Shown piece by piece: positions 25,805 through 39,500 of a DNA stretch of 64,000 nt. The notes under the pieces were generated by a model. The model had not been told where the DNA came from. It worked only from the letters and a program-made list of their open reading frames with translations, and made no database searches. A program made the position numbers and the translations under genes. Position 1 is the first letter of the stretch, and every line of letters starts with the position of its first letter. Source of the stretch: Aporrectodea caliginosa (lineage: Eukaryota > Annelida > Clitellata > Crassiclitellata > Lumbricidae); assembly GCA_020284085.1 (NCBI GenBank), contig JACEVL010000048.1:496001-560000 (forward strand), in the 5' to 3' direction.

Positions 25805-25895
25805 ATTACAGTTTGGTTTTGGAGCGCCATCGGTTGATGCCATATGCATTAAACACCAGCGCGATGGAAGCAGACCTACTATTGCCTACAGTAAC
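25805..25895 (+). repeat. second tail family copy
   Basis: TTTGGTTTTGGAGCGCCATC and GCATTAAACACCAGCGCGAT align with 54600. Confidence 0.55.
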
Positions 25896-26329
25896 TCTCA
25901 GAATTCGTTCCATCTCACAACGTCGACCTAGTACGACTTTACTAATCAAGAAGCTATTGGTTAATTATCTGATGACCTGCTTATTATTCCGTGTTTCTAT
26001 GTGGGTGCTTTTGAACGATTATCAATGAACAGAAAATGTTGGAGATATTTTGCCAAGTAGCGACGTTTTCTGAACCAAGTGTCGTCCGTTGATATCCAAT
26101 TCAAACCAAAATTCGAAGCAGCTCAGAAATTCAATCCCATTCAGCTTTATAGCGCGAAAAGATTTTCTAGTTCGTCTTCTAAACAACGAGAAAACTTACG
26201 ACTTTACAAAACTGTAAAATGTCAATAATTAATGTAAAACATTCGCATACATTCAATGCATTTTTATTATTACTAGCATTGCTTACTAACTGTAGGCAAC
26301 GAAAACCTAGCCAATCGTATTCGTATCCG

Positions 26330-26700
26330 TAAACTCTAAATTTCTAAAGCGTCATTCGAAAACAAAGGGCAGCAGGATGCACTTTGTTAAGTACAGAGAT
26401 ATAAACGCGATTAACTGCTATGGTGGGCTTTGTTTAAGTCAAGAGAGACTGGAATGCAAAGGATCAGATGAGTAACGGTAGGAATTGGGAGAGAATGATC
26501 GAGTAGAGCGGGGTTGCTGGATGGTGGTGAAGAGTTCGCCAAAATACCTGGGCTGGGAATATTGTAAGGAGTTGTAGGTTAGTGATAGGACTTTCAAGTG
26601 GACTCGCTCTGGGAACTTAGCCAATTGAGTGATTCGAGGATGGTAGTAATATGATGATCTTTGAGTGTCCTTGGTGACAGCTCGAGGCTTGTGAGTTTTG
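26330..26700 (-). pseudogene. LINE reverse-transcriptase C-terminal fragment
   Basis: The minus frame reads AKFPERVHLKVLSLTYNSLQ and PRYFGELFTTI, matching the LxWLPVxxRIxFKxLLLTYKxLH...P.YxxxLL pattern of L2/CR1/Jockey-like LINEs. The tail motif lies at 26327-26390. Confidence 0.7.
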
Positions 26701-27579
26701 GATTTGATGTTGAATATTACTTAAGATAATTGCAATTTAATAAGTCAAAGTATGCCTGTTTCAGTGCTTCGAGCGGGCATATCTGCTAAACTTTGATCGA
26801 ACCGACAATCTAAGTCTTTTACTGTGTGAGTGCCTGCAATTTCTTTCAGTCAATTTCTGAGCCTTTGCTATCAGCTTGTAACATTAAAAAGCGTTCACGA
26901 ATCAGAATAACACTGTCAAAACAATGACATCCCGATTCTGCATTATTACAGGGCCTCTTCATGGGAACGCTTCAGGACCGCTTATTGCGCTAGGCATAGG
27001 CTATGTAATGAGCGGTCTTGCGGTCATTACATTAGGCCATGATTAGGGCATCGTACCTGCAAATTTTCTGACAGCGACGAAGGTACCATGTTGAATTGCG
27101 AAAATAGGGACAACGAGAACACCAGATCAGTCACTAAAATGCACAGATCTCTAGGAAATATAAAAGGAACACAACCAGTTACACATCAGAAAAAGGATGT
27201 GAAACTTAATGCGTTTTCGCATGAAGATGGTTGTGGCGGTGATGATGACGATGATAATGACGACGGCAATGCCGATAATGGGTCACGTAGAAATGCGCTA
27301 GAACAAGCGAGGTCCATCTCATTGACTATTGACTATGGGCGTCCATGCAGCTTCTTTTCTACATCTCATTTCCACATAAAGGATACTTCGAATATGCGGA
27401 TTTTAGTGTTTCCACTGCACACTACAGAACAATGATTTCATGCGTAGTCTACCCGCTGCTATTGGATAGTTAGGCCCCCTATGTGGCTAAATCTGGCAAC
27501 GTTAGCTACATTGGTTAAGGCATACGACAATAAGGCGACTCTGACCGTGAGAATCGTGGCGATCGTGGCCATATTGCAT

Positions 27580-27770
27580 AAATTAGAATCTCGGGCTAAA
27601 ACGGTTCGTATAATATGACCTGAAAAGACGCAGCACCCATTCAATGGGACAGCGATGGTAAAGGATCTCGCCAGGTAACTTTATTGAACATTGAGCAGGG
27701 TCAAGGCCATATGGCCGCCATAGAAAAACATACAGGCCTACACAATTTACATTTAAAATTAGTTTGTATT
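27580..27770 (+). repeat. dispersed repeat family, copy 1 of 3
   Basis: AATCTCGGGCTAAAACGG, GGATCTCGCCAGGTAACTTT, GAGCAGGGTCAAGGCCATA and TAGAAAAACATACA align with copies at 42060 and 53650. All copies are on the plus strand. Confidence 0.65.
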
Positions 27771-27899
27771 CTTTCACCTAAAACAAGCAAAGCATGCGTG
27801 CTTGTTGTATGCGCTGAAACTGTTAGGCCTATAGGTTATTACATCTGTGTATAGGGTAACGACGGCACATGCAATCGCAATCGAAATGGTAAGGTCGAC

Positions 27900-28560
27900 A
27901 TTTCTACAGCGCCCACAAAAGCGAAGTCGCGGAAACCAGCTTAATCACAGGCGCTTAACCAAAACAAAATCAACAGGCATGGGGTCAAGATCCCGAGACA
28001 GGCAGGCAGACAGACCGTAACTTCCGTAAGACGACTAAGGTAGATGGTGTTTAGAGCTGAAAGGGCCAGGGAGGAAGGGGAAGGCGAGAAATCAGGATAG
28101 GATTTGCGAAAGAGCAGTGTTTTCAGTTTAGCGTGAAAGTCTTGTGGAGAGATAGTAAGAGCTGAGGTTTTGGTGAGTTCGTTGGATGGATCAGATATTT
28201 GTCGTAGCCTAATACTGGCGGGAGTTTGCTCCAATGGCTATGGAGCGATTTGCAATTTTCAGTGATGATATTAAGGAAGGGCGGAGCAGTGTTAGGGTGG
28301 AAGAGGAACGGGTTGAACGAAGTGATTGTACCGTGAACGACTGACGGAGGTAGGAGGGCTGGGAGATTGAAGTGTGTTGTTGGTGAGTGATATGTCTTTA
28401 TATTCTATTCGTTCAGGAATTCTGAGCCAGTGGAGTGATTTCAAGACAGAGGTGATGTGGTTGTGCTTGGGTGTTTTGGTGTCAACTTGGGCGAGAGCAT
28501 TCTGAATAGCTTTGAGGCGGTTTATTTAGTGATGAAAAAGAGAATTGCAGACTTTATTTT
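27900..28560 (-). pseudogene. LINE fragment, ~650 bp, frameshifted
   Basis: The minus strand gives SLHWLRIPERIEYKDISLTN, then after frameshifts ASIRLRQISDPSNELTKTSA and FHAKLKTLLFRKSYPDFSPS, ending in a tail with AAGCGCCTGTGATTAAGC. Order and motifs fit the end of a non-LTR retrotransposon. Confidence 0.7.
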
Positions 28561-29538
28561 ATTTGCAGTACATCACATCTGGTCACATCTGCCTGTGTGT
28601 TTGTACAAGTGTTTGTGTGCATCTGTGTATAGCATACATATACAACGTGTAAATGTGTAGCAGTATTCGTACTTGAGAGCGAGGCAATAACGGTGAGACA
28701 GGCGTCGTAAGGGTAGCAGCTGTCCAGATACTTTCCCCCACTTGTTCATATAGGACTGGCTCGTGGGACATAAATGAAGAACTACTGTCGCTTCTGACAG
28801 GGGATGGGGAGGGGTGTGGGGGGTGGGAGGTTCGGTTTGCCTTCACCACTGAGTTATTAGGATCTTCAAACACAGTAGTCTAAAATCAAAGTAGTTCAAT
28901 TTAGCGTGGCCTATATATATGTAGCGCTTTAGCACTACGAATAAAAGTTGCTTAGCTGAAAAATTATTACATCAACCTTTCCCTCAAAAACTTTAGCGTG
29001 TCTCTAATCTTTTTGCAATAGGCCTATTATTCGCAATTAAATTAGAAGCCATCGAAGGTGGAGGGACGTTCTTGTTTACTAAAATAATTATAGCTGTTTG
29101 GGATTTTTGCTTTTGGAAATACCGACGCACTATCACAATGCATTGCAAATGGAAATTCCAGTCTAGTCTTTCCAAGGTAGACTATGTCGTGTAGGATTGG
29201 ACAATACGAGAAGAGCAATTAACGTTAATCGCTCTATCCCAGCGCAGATATATTCGTGTAAATTGTCAGACATATCTGTATCAAAGTAAGCATTTAGAAG
29301 TTATAGTTACGTTGACATCATTTGTACAAGTTTAGGCATACATTCTGTACAAGAAGCAAAACAAAAGGAAACATTGAAGGCTTGCCGATTTGGGTTGCAA
29401 CCTGTGCATCCGCTACCTCAATGGTATGTAAATGACTTTAATTAGTTCGACAGATTCTCTTGTATATAGTAAACATTGAGTCAGCAACAGTAGGCCTAGA
29501 TCTGTCCACTCTTTATATCCTAATATTACCTTTAGTGT

Positions 29539-29691
<153 letters not shown>

Positions 29692-29984
29692 TCCTGACGC
29701 CAGACATTGCGTTGTAGTCTTAATCTTGCCTAAATAGTCACTTTTGTAGGACATTCGCAAAAATCCCCCTCTGATAAAATTGTACGAAGGAGGAATTCGA
29801 TGAACGAATGGCGATAATGATTGGAAATGATGCATCGGCTTTGCGCTCAATATAGTCTATAGTACACTCATTCGTAATAGACATGAAAACTTTAAAACTC
29901 TATTTTAGGTCTCATAATAGGAATGCTTATAAAATCTGTGCATGTGTGTACGTACATACAGTACCGGTACGTAGCCTACGCACG

Positions 29985-30330
29985 TCGCTCCATAACCATA
30001 GCTGTTCCGCCCCGTGGGAACAAGCTGCCGCCAGCATTACGACAATTAGGCCTATCTGATCCATCCTGCAAAGTCACCAAAACTGACCTCTTGCTATATC
30101 TTCACAGGTCTTTCACTAAAAACTTAAAACGCTGCTTTTCCACAAATCCTATCCCGATTCCTCCAATTTCCCCTACCTGCCTCGCCGTTTCAACTCTAAA
30201 CACCACCCACTTTAGCCATATGCCTGTTTGCCTGTCTGACTCTGGATCTTGAACCCCTGCCTATCGACTTTGTTTTGACTAAGCGCCTGCGAATAAGCTA
30301 GTTCTCGACTTCTCGGAACTTCGCTTTTTT
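29985..30330 (+). pseudogene. LINE C-terminal fragment and tail
   Basis: NKLPPALRQLGLSDPSCKVT and FTKNLKRCFSTNPIPIPP are homologous to the fragment at 27900-28230, including the tail TAAGCGCCTGCGAATAAGCT. Confidence 0.65.
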
Positions 30331-30339
30331 GGGCTTAAG

Positions 30340-30490
30340 ATTTCGGGGGTTTCCATTGAAGATGGTCGCAAAAGTTAAGTTTTTTGTAATTCGCATTTAA
30401 AAGCATATAAAAATTTTCCCGGAAACTTATTTCGGGTGGGGGTGGGTTTGAACCCGTAAAACCACCCCTAAATACGACCATGAGCGCTAC
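30340..30490. repeat. dispersed GGGTTTGAACCCG repeat, inverted copy
   Basis: Reverse-complement relative of 16945-17105: TTTCGGGGGTTTCCATTG to GAACCCGTAAAACCACCCCT. Confidence 0.5.
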
Positions 30491-31129
30491 CACAATATTG
30501 GCTAATAAAAGATGGATACTAAAATTCATTCTAGACGTCTGTAAGCTCACTGACGAATCGCTCCAGAGACAAGGCAAAATCAACTCTAAATAATCCACAT
30601 TGTCGGTACAGAAACAGCGTTTCTCGTGTATTGATCTCAGGTAACCTTGCTTAGTTTTATTTATGTTTCAGTGAATATGAAAGACGTGAAATCGAAAACA
30701 GCTTCAGTAGCTGAAGGTAATCATCATGCCTTTGCGTCCTCCTTAAAGAATCGCCTAACACTGAATAGGCCTAGAGAGTAGGCCTATATTCAGACAATGA
30801 TTTAACGCTCGTTTAAATTCTGCATTTAGTCGAACCTTCTAAGTAGGTCAGACAGCCATGTTCCAGCGCGTGTGAGGTCCTTTTATGGTGCTACATATGT
30901 AGACTTAAATATAATTAAGATAATTAGGTCTATGTCGGCCTACTTGTCTTCTGGCAGTATCTGCACCTTCTAGGTCAACACATGAATTGATTATAATATT
31001 ATTTGGCTGGGGCTTTTATGACTGTATCATTATAATAATGCTCCAAGGCTCGGTGATGACAGACTCAGTTATTAGTTATTTCACTTCGATATGAACTCAA
31101 AACTCATCTATTCACTGTCGCCTTGACCG

Positions 31130-31575
31130 TCATAATCGAAACTCCAATTTCTAAAGCTCTACAGCAAAGCTAAGCACCAGCTTATTCACGGGCGCTGCAA
31201 CTTACTCAAACAGTATGCATCGCTTAATTGCAATAATTATATAATTAATTATATTTTTTTACTAAATTCTTCACATTTCCGACTCCTTTAAAGTGCTGAA
31301 AGAGTGCTTAAAGGTTTGGCCTTACAAAACCCAGACAGAGGCTTTAATTCTAATTTAATTCTAATTTTAATTCTTTAATTCTAGGATCTCTATCCTATAA
31401 CATCTGCTGTGCCCTCTCTGATCCCCTGGAAACCGGACTCGGACCTCCCTCGGACTACTCTTTTGGACAACCCCTCTTATTAGACGCAGCGCTCGTGAAT
31501 AAGCTGGTGCCCTGCGCTTGGCTTTCGAGTGGCGCTTTAGAAGTTTGGAGATTACGATTACGACTACGATCTCTA
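31130..31575. repeat. two LINE tails in opposite orientation
   Basis: 31130-31200 holds the tail inverted (AAGCACCAGCTTATTCACGG). 31455-31575 holds it forward (GCAGCGCTCGTGAATAAGCT, TTTAGAAGTTTGGAGATTAC). Confidence 0.65.
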
Positions 31576-32643
31576 TTGTACGTTCCTCCTATATTTGAAC
31601 TTCTGAATCTCTCACTGGCTTCTATGCACCTATATAGCCCTGAAGGCACGGAGCAGCTTTCAAAGACATACATTGTTTTGTTTTATCTCTCAGTGTTTCT
31701 CTATCTTCCCAGGAAGTAGACCAATTTAGTTGACGTTGTTAAGCGAAATTAGTCATAAATACTAAATAGACCAATATTGAGCAAATGTTTAGCAATGACT
31801 GGTATAATTATTACATATCGGGTGAGATACAGCACAGCTTAATGTTTTAAGTGATAGGCTACAAAAAGTTTCGCCTATGTGAGAAACATTGCATAGCGAG
31901 AACTTCGCTGCAACATTGGTTTGCGACAATTTTCATGATCAAGAAATAATTTTCTGTTATATTAAGAAGAAATCAGGGAACGGATTGTAAAGAGAAGACT
32001 TTCTCGTGACACTGAAGTGACTGACGATTGGCCGAACAAACAGCTGAAGACATCAGCGACAGGTAGGCCTAATTACGATCCAGATTTCCCATAATTAGGT
32101 TGAGACAACTTAATTCCTAGCGTGAGAAAGTTATTCAGAAAAAACTACAGTAGCGCAATACAACTGTGCAGACTAGGCTACCTATCTGAAGTATTTTAGT
32201 CGTACTGCAAGTTTGCGCAGCTTCACAAGATTGTAAAATGCAGGTTTGGCAAAAATTCGGACAGAGGTAACGAAAAGGATATTGAAAAAGAAAATGAAAA
32301 GGATACTAAAACGATATTAAAAATATGCAGCACAACACTTTTTCGACCATCTACTTGGGACTGCTTTGTGGTGGGATCGTGTGTACGGACCTCATCGCCT
32401 TTCAACGCTCCCCTTCTACGACGCAACGCAGTTCTGTAATTCTGCACATAGTGCCTACTATCAGCTGTTGATGAGAATCCGTCGGTGGGCTCTGCGTGTC
32501 TGCGGGAGCTCGCCAGTGGTGACTGTTCTTGTTACCTGATCATAAAGATTGACTTCTGTTCTTAATGACTTTGACACCTTTTAAGTTGGTTCAGCCATCG
32601 TTTTTGTATGGTAACCAAATGCCGCTATTGTAAGTGCCTCTAT

Positions 32644-32794
32644 ACATACATACATACATACATACATACATACATACATACATACATACATACGTACATA
32701 CGTACATACGTACATACATACATACATACATACATACATACATACATACATACATACATACATACATACATACATACATACATACATACATACA

Positions 32795-32825
<31 letters not shown>

Positions 32826-32946
32826 GCATGCATGCATGCATATATACATACATACATACATACACATACATACGTATGTATGTACATACATACATACATA
32901 CATATATACATATGTATGTATGTACATGCATACATACATACATACA
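32644..32946. repeat. TACA/ACAT tetranucleotide array
   Basis: About 75 copies, with TACG and TGCA variants and a short inverted TATGTATG stretch near 32870 and 32910. It lies 270 bases upstream of the first adaptor exon found. Confidence 0.95.
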
Positions 32947-33214
32947 TATTAGACGCAAAACATACATGCCTTCCGTATAATTGTAATTGACCCACACACA
33001 TCTACAGAGATTAAATACCCGGTAATTTCGAAGTGAACAAGTTCTCGAGAAATTTGATCTCTAAAATAAGTCAGTAGCAGCGTCTAAGTAATAGGCCTAC
33101 CTAAATGTTGCCTTTGTCACTTCGTCTGCAGTTTTTCAGAATTTGTATGAAACGCCTTGATTTTCATGAATACATTTGACACGTGTCAAGAATTGTTTCT
33201 GATTTTACTTCTAG

Positions 33215-33581
33215 AAGAAATTAAATTGCGCGTAGTTCATGACTTTGATCCCAGACAGATGAACTACAGAGAGAAGAAAGAACTGAAACATCTTTTAGAG
33301 AATGGAAGACCGGTGAATACCAGAGGGAAAGTCAACGATATTTTCAAGAAAGAAAAGCAGACAGACTTTACGACGGTAAGAGAAGATGCAACCGACGTTA
33401 ACAATCGAAAAGAAGCGATCACATTGGAGGAACTGGAAACGGTCATGGGGGAAAATCATCATATCACGGTTCAAGAAGATCTGCAGGATGGTTGTAACTC
33501 TGAAAGAGTTGATCTTTACGAAGCGGCGCTTACACTTAAAAGAGGAGACAAAATTGAGGCAATTCCTTCCGTTAACATCGG
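33215..33581 (+). CDS. adaptor exon 1 of those found: SH3 first part with insert
   Basis: The acceptor is TTTTACTTCTAG at 33203-33214; the donor GTGAGT starts at 33582. It encodes LRVVHDFDP (like an SH3 first strand), about 85 charged residues, then the SH3 RT-loop/strand LTLKRGDKIEAI. The same frame is open upstream to ATG 33157, so this could instead be the first coding exon, with a hydrophobic 20-residue start. Confidence 0.72.
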
Positions 33582-36500
33582 GTGAGTATGAGATAAGGCA
33601 TCTTAAGGCGCAACTCCGTTATACTGTAATTGTAATTGTTATTGAACATTTATAAAGCGCCACTCAGTGATTCAGAGTTTGATATATTGCCAGGTTTAGT
33701 GGTCTTGTGAAGTTTTTAACTGGCGCTTTACAAGAAGACAGACGCATAGAAACATACAGGCAATTGAGATTTTCAGGGTAAACCGCGGATTGATTAAATC
33801 ATGAAAGCCTAGTAAGAGCTCGTCTGTAAACGCCGAAACACTTCCACTATTAATGATAGAAGTATTCAAACTTTAGTCTTTGCGCCGTGATTTCAATTTC
33901 CTTGTGTATTGGATAATAGAGAATTCATTACCACAAATACGGGATGTGTAGTTAGCGGATTGCTATTGTTGTATTGGAGCTTCAGCCAAAATGGCCATCA
34001 ACCTCAGGAATACTTGTCTTACAAACTATTTTCACTGAATTTGCTTGAAAATAGAAAATCAAAAGTGTTGACTTTATGTTATAGTTAATGTTTCTTTGCA
34101 GCGAAAACGTCGGATGGTGGATGGCGAGACATTTGGAGAGTGGAGAAATTGGTTTCGTACCAAGAAATCGCGTCGTCATTGGTAAGTGCCAAAGGTTTGG
34201 ACTGCAGTAAATTGGAGACCATTGTTCGGGCACTGAATGGTGACTGTAAGGATTCTTAACCTTTAAGCAGTGGTACAAGTGCCGATGATTAAAACTAGGC
34301 TTCAGGCGACAGCCGACGTTTGAAACCTAGACGTTTAGAATCTAGATAATAAAGCTGAACCTGGAAATAATCCGATCTCGATACCCGACAACTAGAGTAA
34401 CTGTCATACTGCAGTTGGCTGCTGAATACTGATATTTGTCTCGTGTTGTCGAATGCCAATTCAAAAGTCGGACAACCATTGTCATTATAATCATCAGCTT
34501 TCAACTATCTAGAAAATTCTATACTATTGTATTGTATTGTATTTGAACACTTGTTATAGCGCCCCTACCAGATTCCCATTCAGAGGCGCTCCCGACTACT
34601 GCGCGGATGCTGAATCGGAGTTTCACGCCGAAGCGCATGAGCAATTGCGAGTGAAGGACTTGCTCAGGGTCCCTACACGGCGACTTTGAGGTGGATTCGA
34701 ACCCGCAACCCTCCAGCTGCAAGGCACCGAACATACCCCCAAACCACCGCGCCCCAGTTGTATTGTGTTGTATTGTATTGTATTGTACTCCACGTTTATA
34801 TTGCGACCGAGCCACCCGCAGTAAAGATCCGAGAAATTAATCTCTGATAAACCGACCGACCCGGAATCGAACCCGGGGCGCCGGCGTGGAGAGCGGGCTA
34901 CCAACCCACTCGGCCACTCAGGATCCTTAAAAAATACTGTCAATTATATGAATTTTGGGTTATGTGAATATAGCCTACGAGACTGCGCCCCTCCTAAAAG
35001 ACCTGGTGCAAAGAAGGTGGAAAATTAGCTTGGGGAGATGGATATGTAGAGTTGGGTGTCGTGACTGTCGTCTGCGTAGAGAATGATTCCATGAGATGGC
35101 TATATGGTGTGGTATACAGGATGGTGAGCAGTGGACCCAGGACGGAATACTCTTATGGACAACTCTTCTGACTAGACAAAGCGCTCGTGAATAAGCTGGT
35201 GCCCTGCGCTTGGCTTTCGCGCATTAGAAGTTTTGGAGATCTCGATTACGATTACGATTATACAGTAATTCTAAGTTAATTTCGGGCAAAATGTATCTTC
35301 TCATGTGTTTTGTACTTTAACAGAAAACGATCAACAACCTTCCAAGACAACGGTAACGCTGTAAACATGTTTCATAAAATTACTTGATATAAAATAAAAG
35401 TTAACGTTGCGATCATCTCTGGTAGGCCTACTCTAAATAATTGCACATTTTGATCCGCTCATACAATTCCAAGTACGTTACTTATAAATTAGGCTATTAG
35501 GTTTCAGAACCAGTTTAATTAAGTAGAATCTGTTGGATAGTTTTATCAAGCGCCTGGAAATGATCAGGTCTGTCAGAGACTTTAGTTTTGCATTATACTT
35601 TAATGTAGATTCATGACAGTTAGCGCTATTTACATTTGTAGCTGAATGAACTTCCTCTGGAGGTGTTGGATCTAGTCCTTGAAAACTCGTTTCTGCACTG
35701 GACACTGAATTCTTTATCACTCCAGAAAAGCGAAGATGTCATACAAGTTTTGGGATCAGTAGACTTCTGTTGGTTTCAACGAATAATAAGACGAAGATTT
35801 AAGAAAAGAATTTGGCATCGCCTGAAAGGTAGATTGATTTTCTAATATTAAATTACCATTTCTTTTCTCCTGTTCCAGTGGAAGCTAATATTCCAGATTA
35901 CAAGCGGACTGACTGATCCTAAGCAATACCGGTAGTTGGTCTCTCCGTTTTACTTTCCAGGGACCAATAATTCTTTTACTGTATTATGCTACCTCAGTGG
36001 CGTTGATAACATTTCCCAGATAATTCAGAAATAATAATGTAATAAGACAATGGAAGATAGCCTAGTTCTTTCAAGCGTAATATGAATCTCCGGGTACACG
36101 ATTCTAAATATTATTTGCCTATTATGAGCCAATATGTGCGATAATTCCGCGCTCTTGAGTAAGCTGGCGGTTTGAGCTTAGCTTTACAATAGCGCTTTGG
36201 AAATTTGGAGATTACGAGTACGAAAATGGATGAGGTATATTTCTTTAGACAAGTCAGACATCTTGGAAATATTTTGGCCAAAACGAAAGAATGGCTACGG
36301 CTTGAACATGTTTTATGATGTTTTATAGATATGCGTTGTTGGCTTGATTGGTGATTTTCGATTTGAGTCAACTTCATAACTTCTGTCTAGTCCAAAGTCA
36401 GCACAGGTTTCTATTTATTTCAGGAAAAATGATTTGTTAATGACAATATGTTGTAATGCAACAAGCCTGTGCTGTCGTTGAAAAGAAGATAGTTTTTGTC

Positions 36501-39500
36501 TTTTCAGATTTCTACGATAAAACCAAGAGAAGATTAGCGATAACTAGAAACAACCAAAATTATTTCTTTGAAAATATTCAACCGAATGAAAAGTTCATTG
36601 CTTCGCTGTTGTCTCTCAACTGCATAACGGAAGAACAGAGTCAATGCATTCAAGGACAACGTTCAAAATGGGATAAGAACGCCGAGCTATTGAGCGTCAT
36701 GAGATCCTTTGACGAGACAAAGTTTTCAAATTTCGTCAAGTGTCTTCGACAAACGAACCAGAAGACAGTGGCAAGGATCATGAAAAACGGAGGAGGTTGA
36801 GTCAGAATTTTATCTAACAGCTCTGGAATAACACAACTTGCCTCACAAGTTTAATACTACATAGTATTTTTGTCGCAGAGCATGACGATTGTTGCAAGAC
36901 CTTAAAGTACTTTTATTTATAATTGATATTATGGCCTATTATGCTAGGTAGACCCTACTAGGCAATGTTTAATTGATTATCACAACAGTAAATTGTGTAA
37001 AAACATGTGGCAAAAGCCTTACGATTCCTGTATTAGGCTATATATATATATATATATAGACAATAGCTTCAAAAACAGCTAATAATAGAATACTTTTAGG
37101 ATAACCTAAACCTCTGAAGGAACGTTAAAAACCATTCTGGCTCGTTGTCTCGGTTCTAGGACTATTTATCCTGGACGATTAATCAATGGACTATTCATCA
37201 AGAGCGTTATTGGATTAATTAAATGAATTATTGCTTAAACAGAAGTTCCAATAATGAAAAATTCTTCTTACTTAAATAGAAGCTGGAATGATTAAACGAA
37301 TTCTTGTTTATATAGAAGCTGGATTGATGAAAAGAATTCTTGCTTAAATAGAAGCTGGATTGATGAAAAGAATCCTTGCTTAAACAAAAGCTGGACTGAT
37401 TCAAGTAATTATTTGTGAAACTAGGTTGGGTTGATGTAAATAATACTTTTGCGTAAATATAAGCTGGATTGATGACAGTTATCGTGGACAATGGTATTAA
37501 AATGCCATGTATATAAAATGGTGAAACGATAGTATCATAGTATGTTATAGTGCGTACATAATAAAGAGTGATGAAACGATAAAGGTCCTTGATGAACAGT
37601 GTTTTGATGAATCGTCCTTTGATGAATGAACCTTTGATAAATAGCCCTTGATGAACAGCTCCTTGATGAATCGTCCTTTGATGTGTTATGGTAAAGATGG
37701 GAAACCCTTAGTAGAAGTTAAATGAAAAGTAAGATGCATCTCTAAACTTAAAATCAGTATTAACTAAATCTTTAAACTTGAAAGTGGTTGTACTGATGCA
37801 AGGCACTTTGTGGTATTTCGTCGAGTTAATTGGATGCTTACTCTCATGCTTCGTCCTTCATGGTAGGCCTAATACTTATGATCAGCTTCTTATCGTCAGC
37901 TGTTTGTAACAAACATCCAAGTCCTGGTTGTTTATGGCTGATTTAATTTAACTAAAATTAGATAAAAGAAATCACTTTGACGCACGAAATTCTTTCCTTT
38001 TTGTTTTTAGGTATAATAAAAGTTGAAGTGATAAATTGTGATGAGAAATGTACAACATCTATGGAAACACAGCTACTTCATCAAAAGATCGAAGATCTTC
38101 GAAACAGAACCAAGCCATGGTCACATCGAACTGACGAACTCATCAGTCAACTGAGGGAGGAAGGCATAGAGATACTCAACTCTCAACTGGACAGACAGAC
38201 CGTGGTCGTTTGGATCTGGTGCCAATCACAAGCAGCCCTTGAAACTATTCAGAGGCTGTATGAATCGAATCAGCTGAGAGCTATATTGTTTGGTTTTATA
38301 AATATTCGACCATCTACTTCTGAAATGATTCAGTCGAAAGTAATGAACATTGATAGGAATCAATTCAAGAAAACAATTGGCAAGTTGTGAACGCACTCGT
38401 ATAAGAGATACTTAAAACATAATATAGCTAATATAGAGCTTAGATAAAGGGCATGACTCACAGGGCGCTGGTAAAATTCATCAATATGCTGAAAAAAGCG
38501 CTTTTGTGAGGCACCTGACAAGCTCTATAGCAATGATGAGATAGAAGTTGATGCAATATTTTACTCCTTAATCCTATTTAACAGCATAAGACTAACACAG
38601 AGAGCGAATCCGATTTCTTTTGCTCTTAGAGTGACAATAGTTAAACGCTCATTTAATTTTACACTAATAGTGACAGGCAGTAAAACGGAGAGGAAGCATT
38701 TGAGGCATTAATAAGAAAGTCAGGTAAGAGGAGATAGTAAACCAAAGCAGGTGAAAATGGATGGCAACTAATATAGCCTAATGACAAAATGGAATGAAGT
38801 TAAAAGGTAGGCAGCGGATATGGACGCAGTTAAAACCTTAGTAAACATAAACTGTAAAAATAAACTCAGCAGAAATGAACAATTGAAACTTAGTAGGAAT
38901 TGGCAATTTAAATAAAAATGTAATAAATAAATATACCGAAGGATATTATTAACAGTTCATTATTAGTATAATAATTATTTGTGTATTGATAACTGTTTTT
39001 ATTTTAGTCGTGTGTCCGCTTTCCGTCCATTTCACCGACAGAATCGACGTAGGAACAAATGTTGAAGTGTGGGGAATGACAAGGCTGCAAAAGGGAGTCT
39101 ACGTCCTCTGTCAATCATTGCTTCCTTCATCTCCAAATGTAATTTGGGTTTTCGACGATCTATATCCATTTCGTCTTCAGAAGAAAATCGAAATAAAAGA
39201 GATTAAATATCCCAGAGACATTGGATCCAGTGAGAAGGAAAATTGTCTCTACGTCTCTGACTTAAATGAGAAATGCGTCTGGAAGATAACAAGAGAAACA
39301 GATGACCAACACAAAATCATCAAATGGCTGACCACTGATTATCAACCACTGAATCTGTCAGAGTCCACTGATGGTCAGTTTTTAATGTTCAGTGATTCAA
39401 CGTCTATTCTGATGATCTACGGATCAGACGCACAACTTATTCGATCCATTAAGTTACCAAGAGACATCGAGGAACCTCGTCATGCAGTTGAAACATCCAG

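Noticed and set aside
27088..27435. 115-codon plus frame with an acidic run
   Set aside because: No recognisable domain or splice context; the acidic run comes from a short GATGAC repeat.
34775..34925. A functional tRNA gene on the minus strand
   Set aside because: A and B boxes are present, but it is joined to a SINE body and tail and the acceptor stem does not close.
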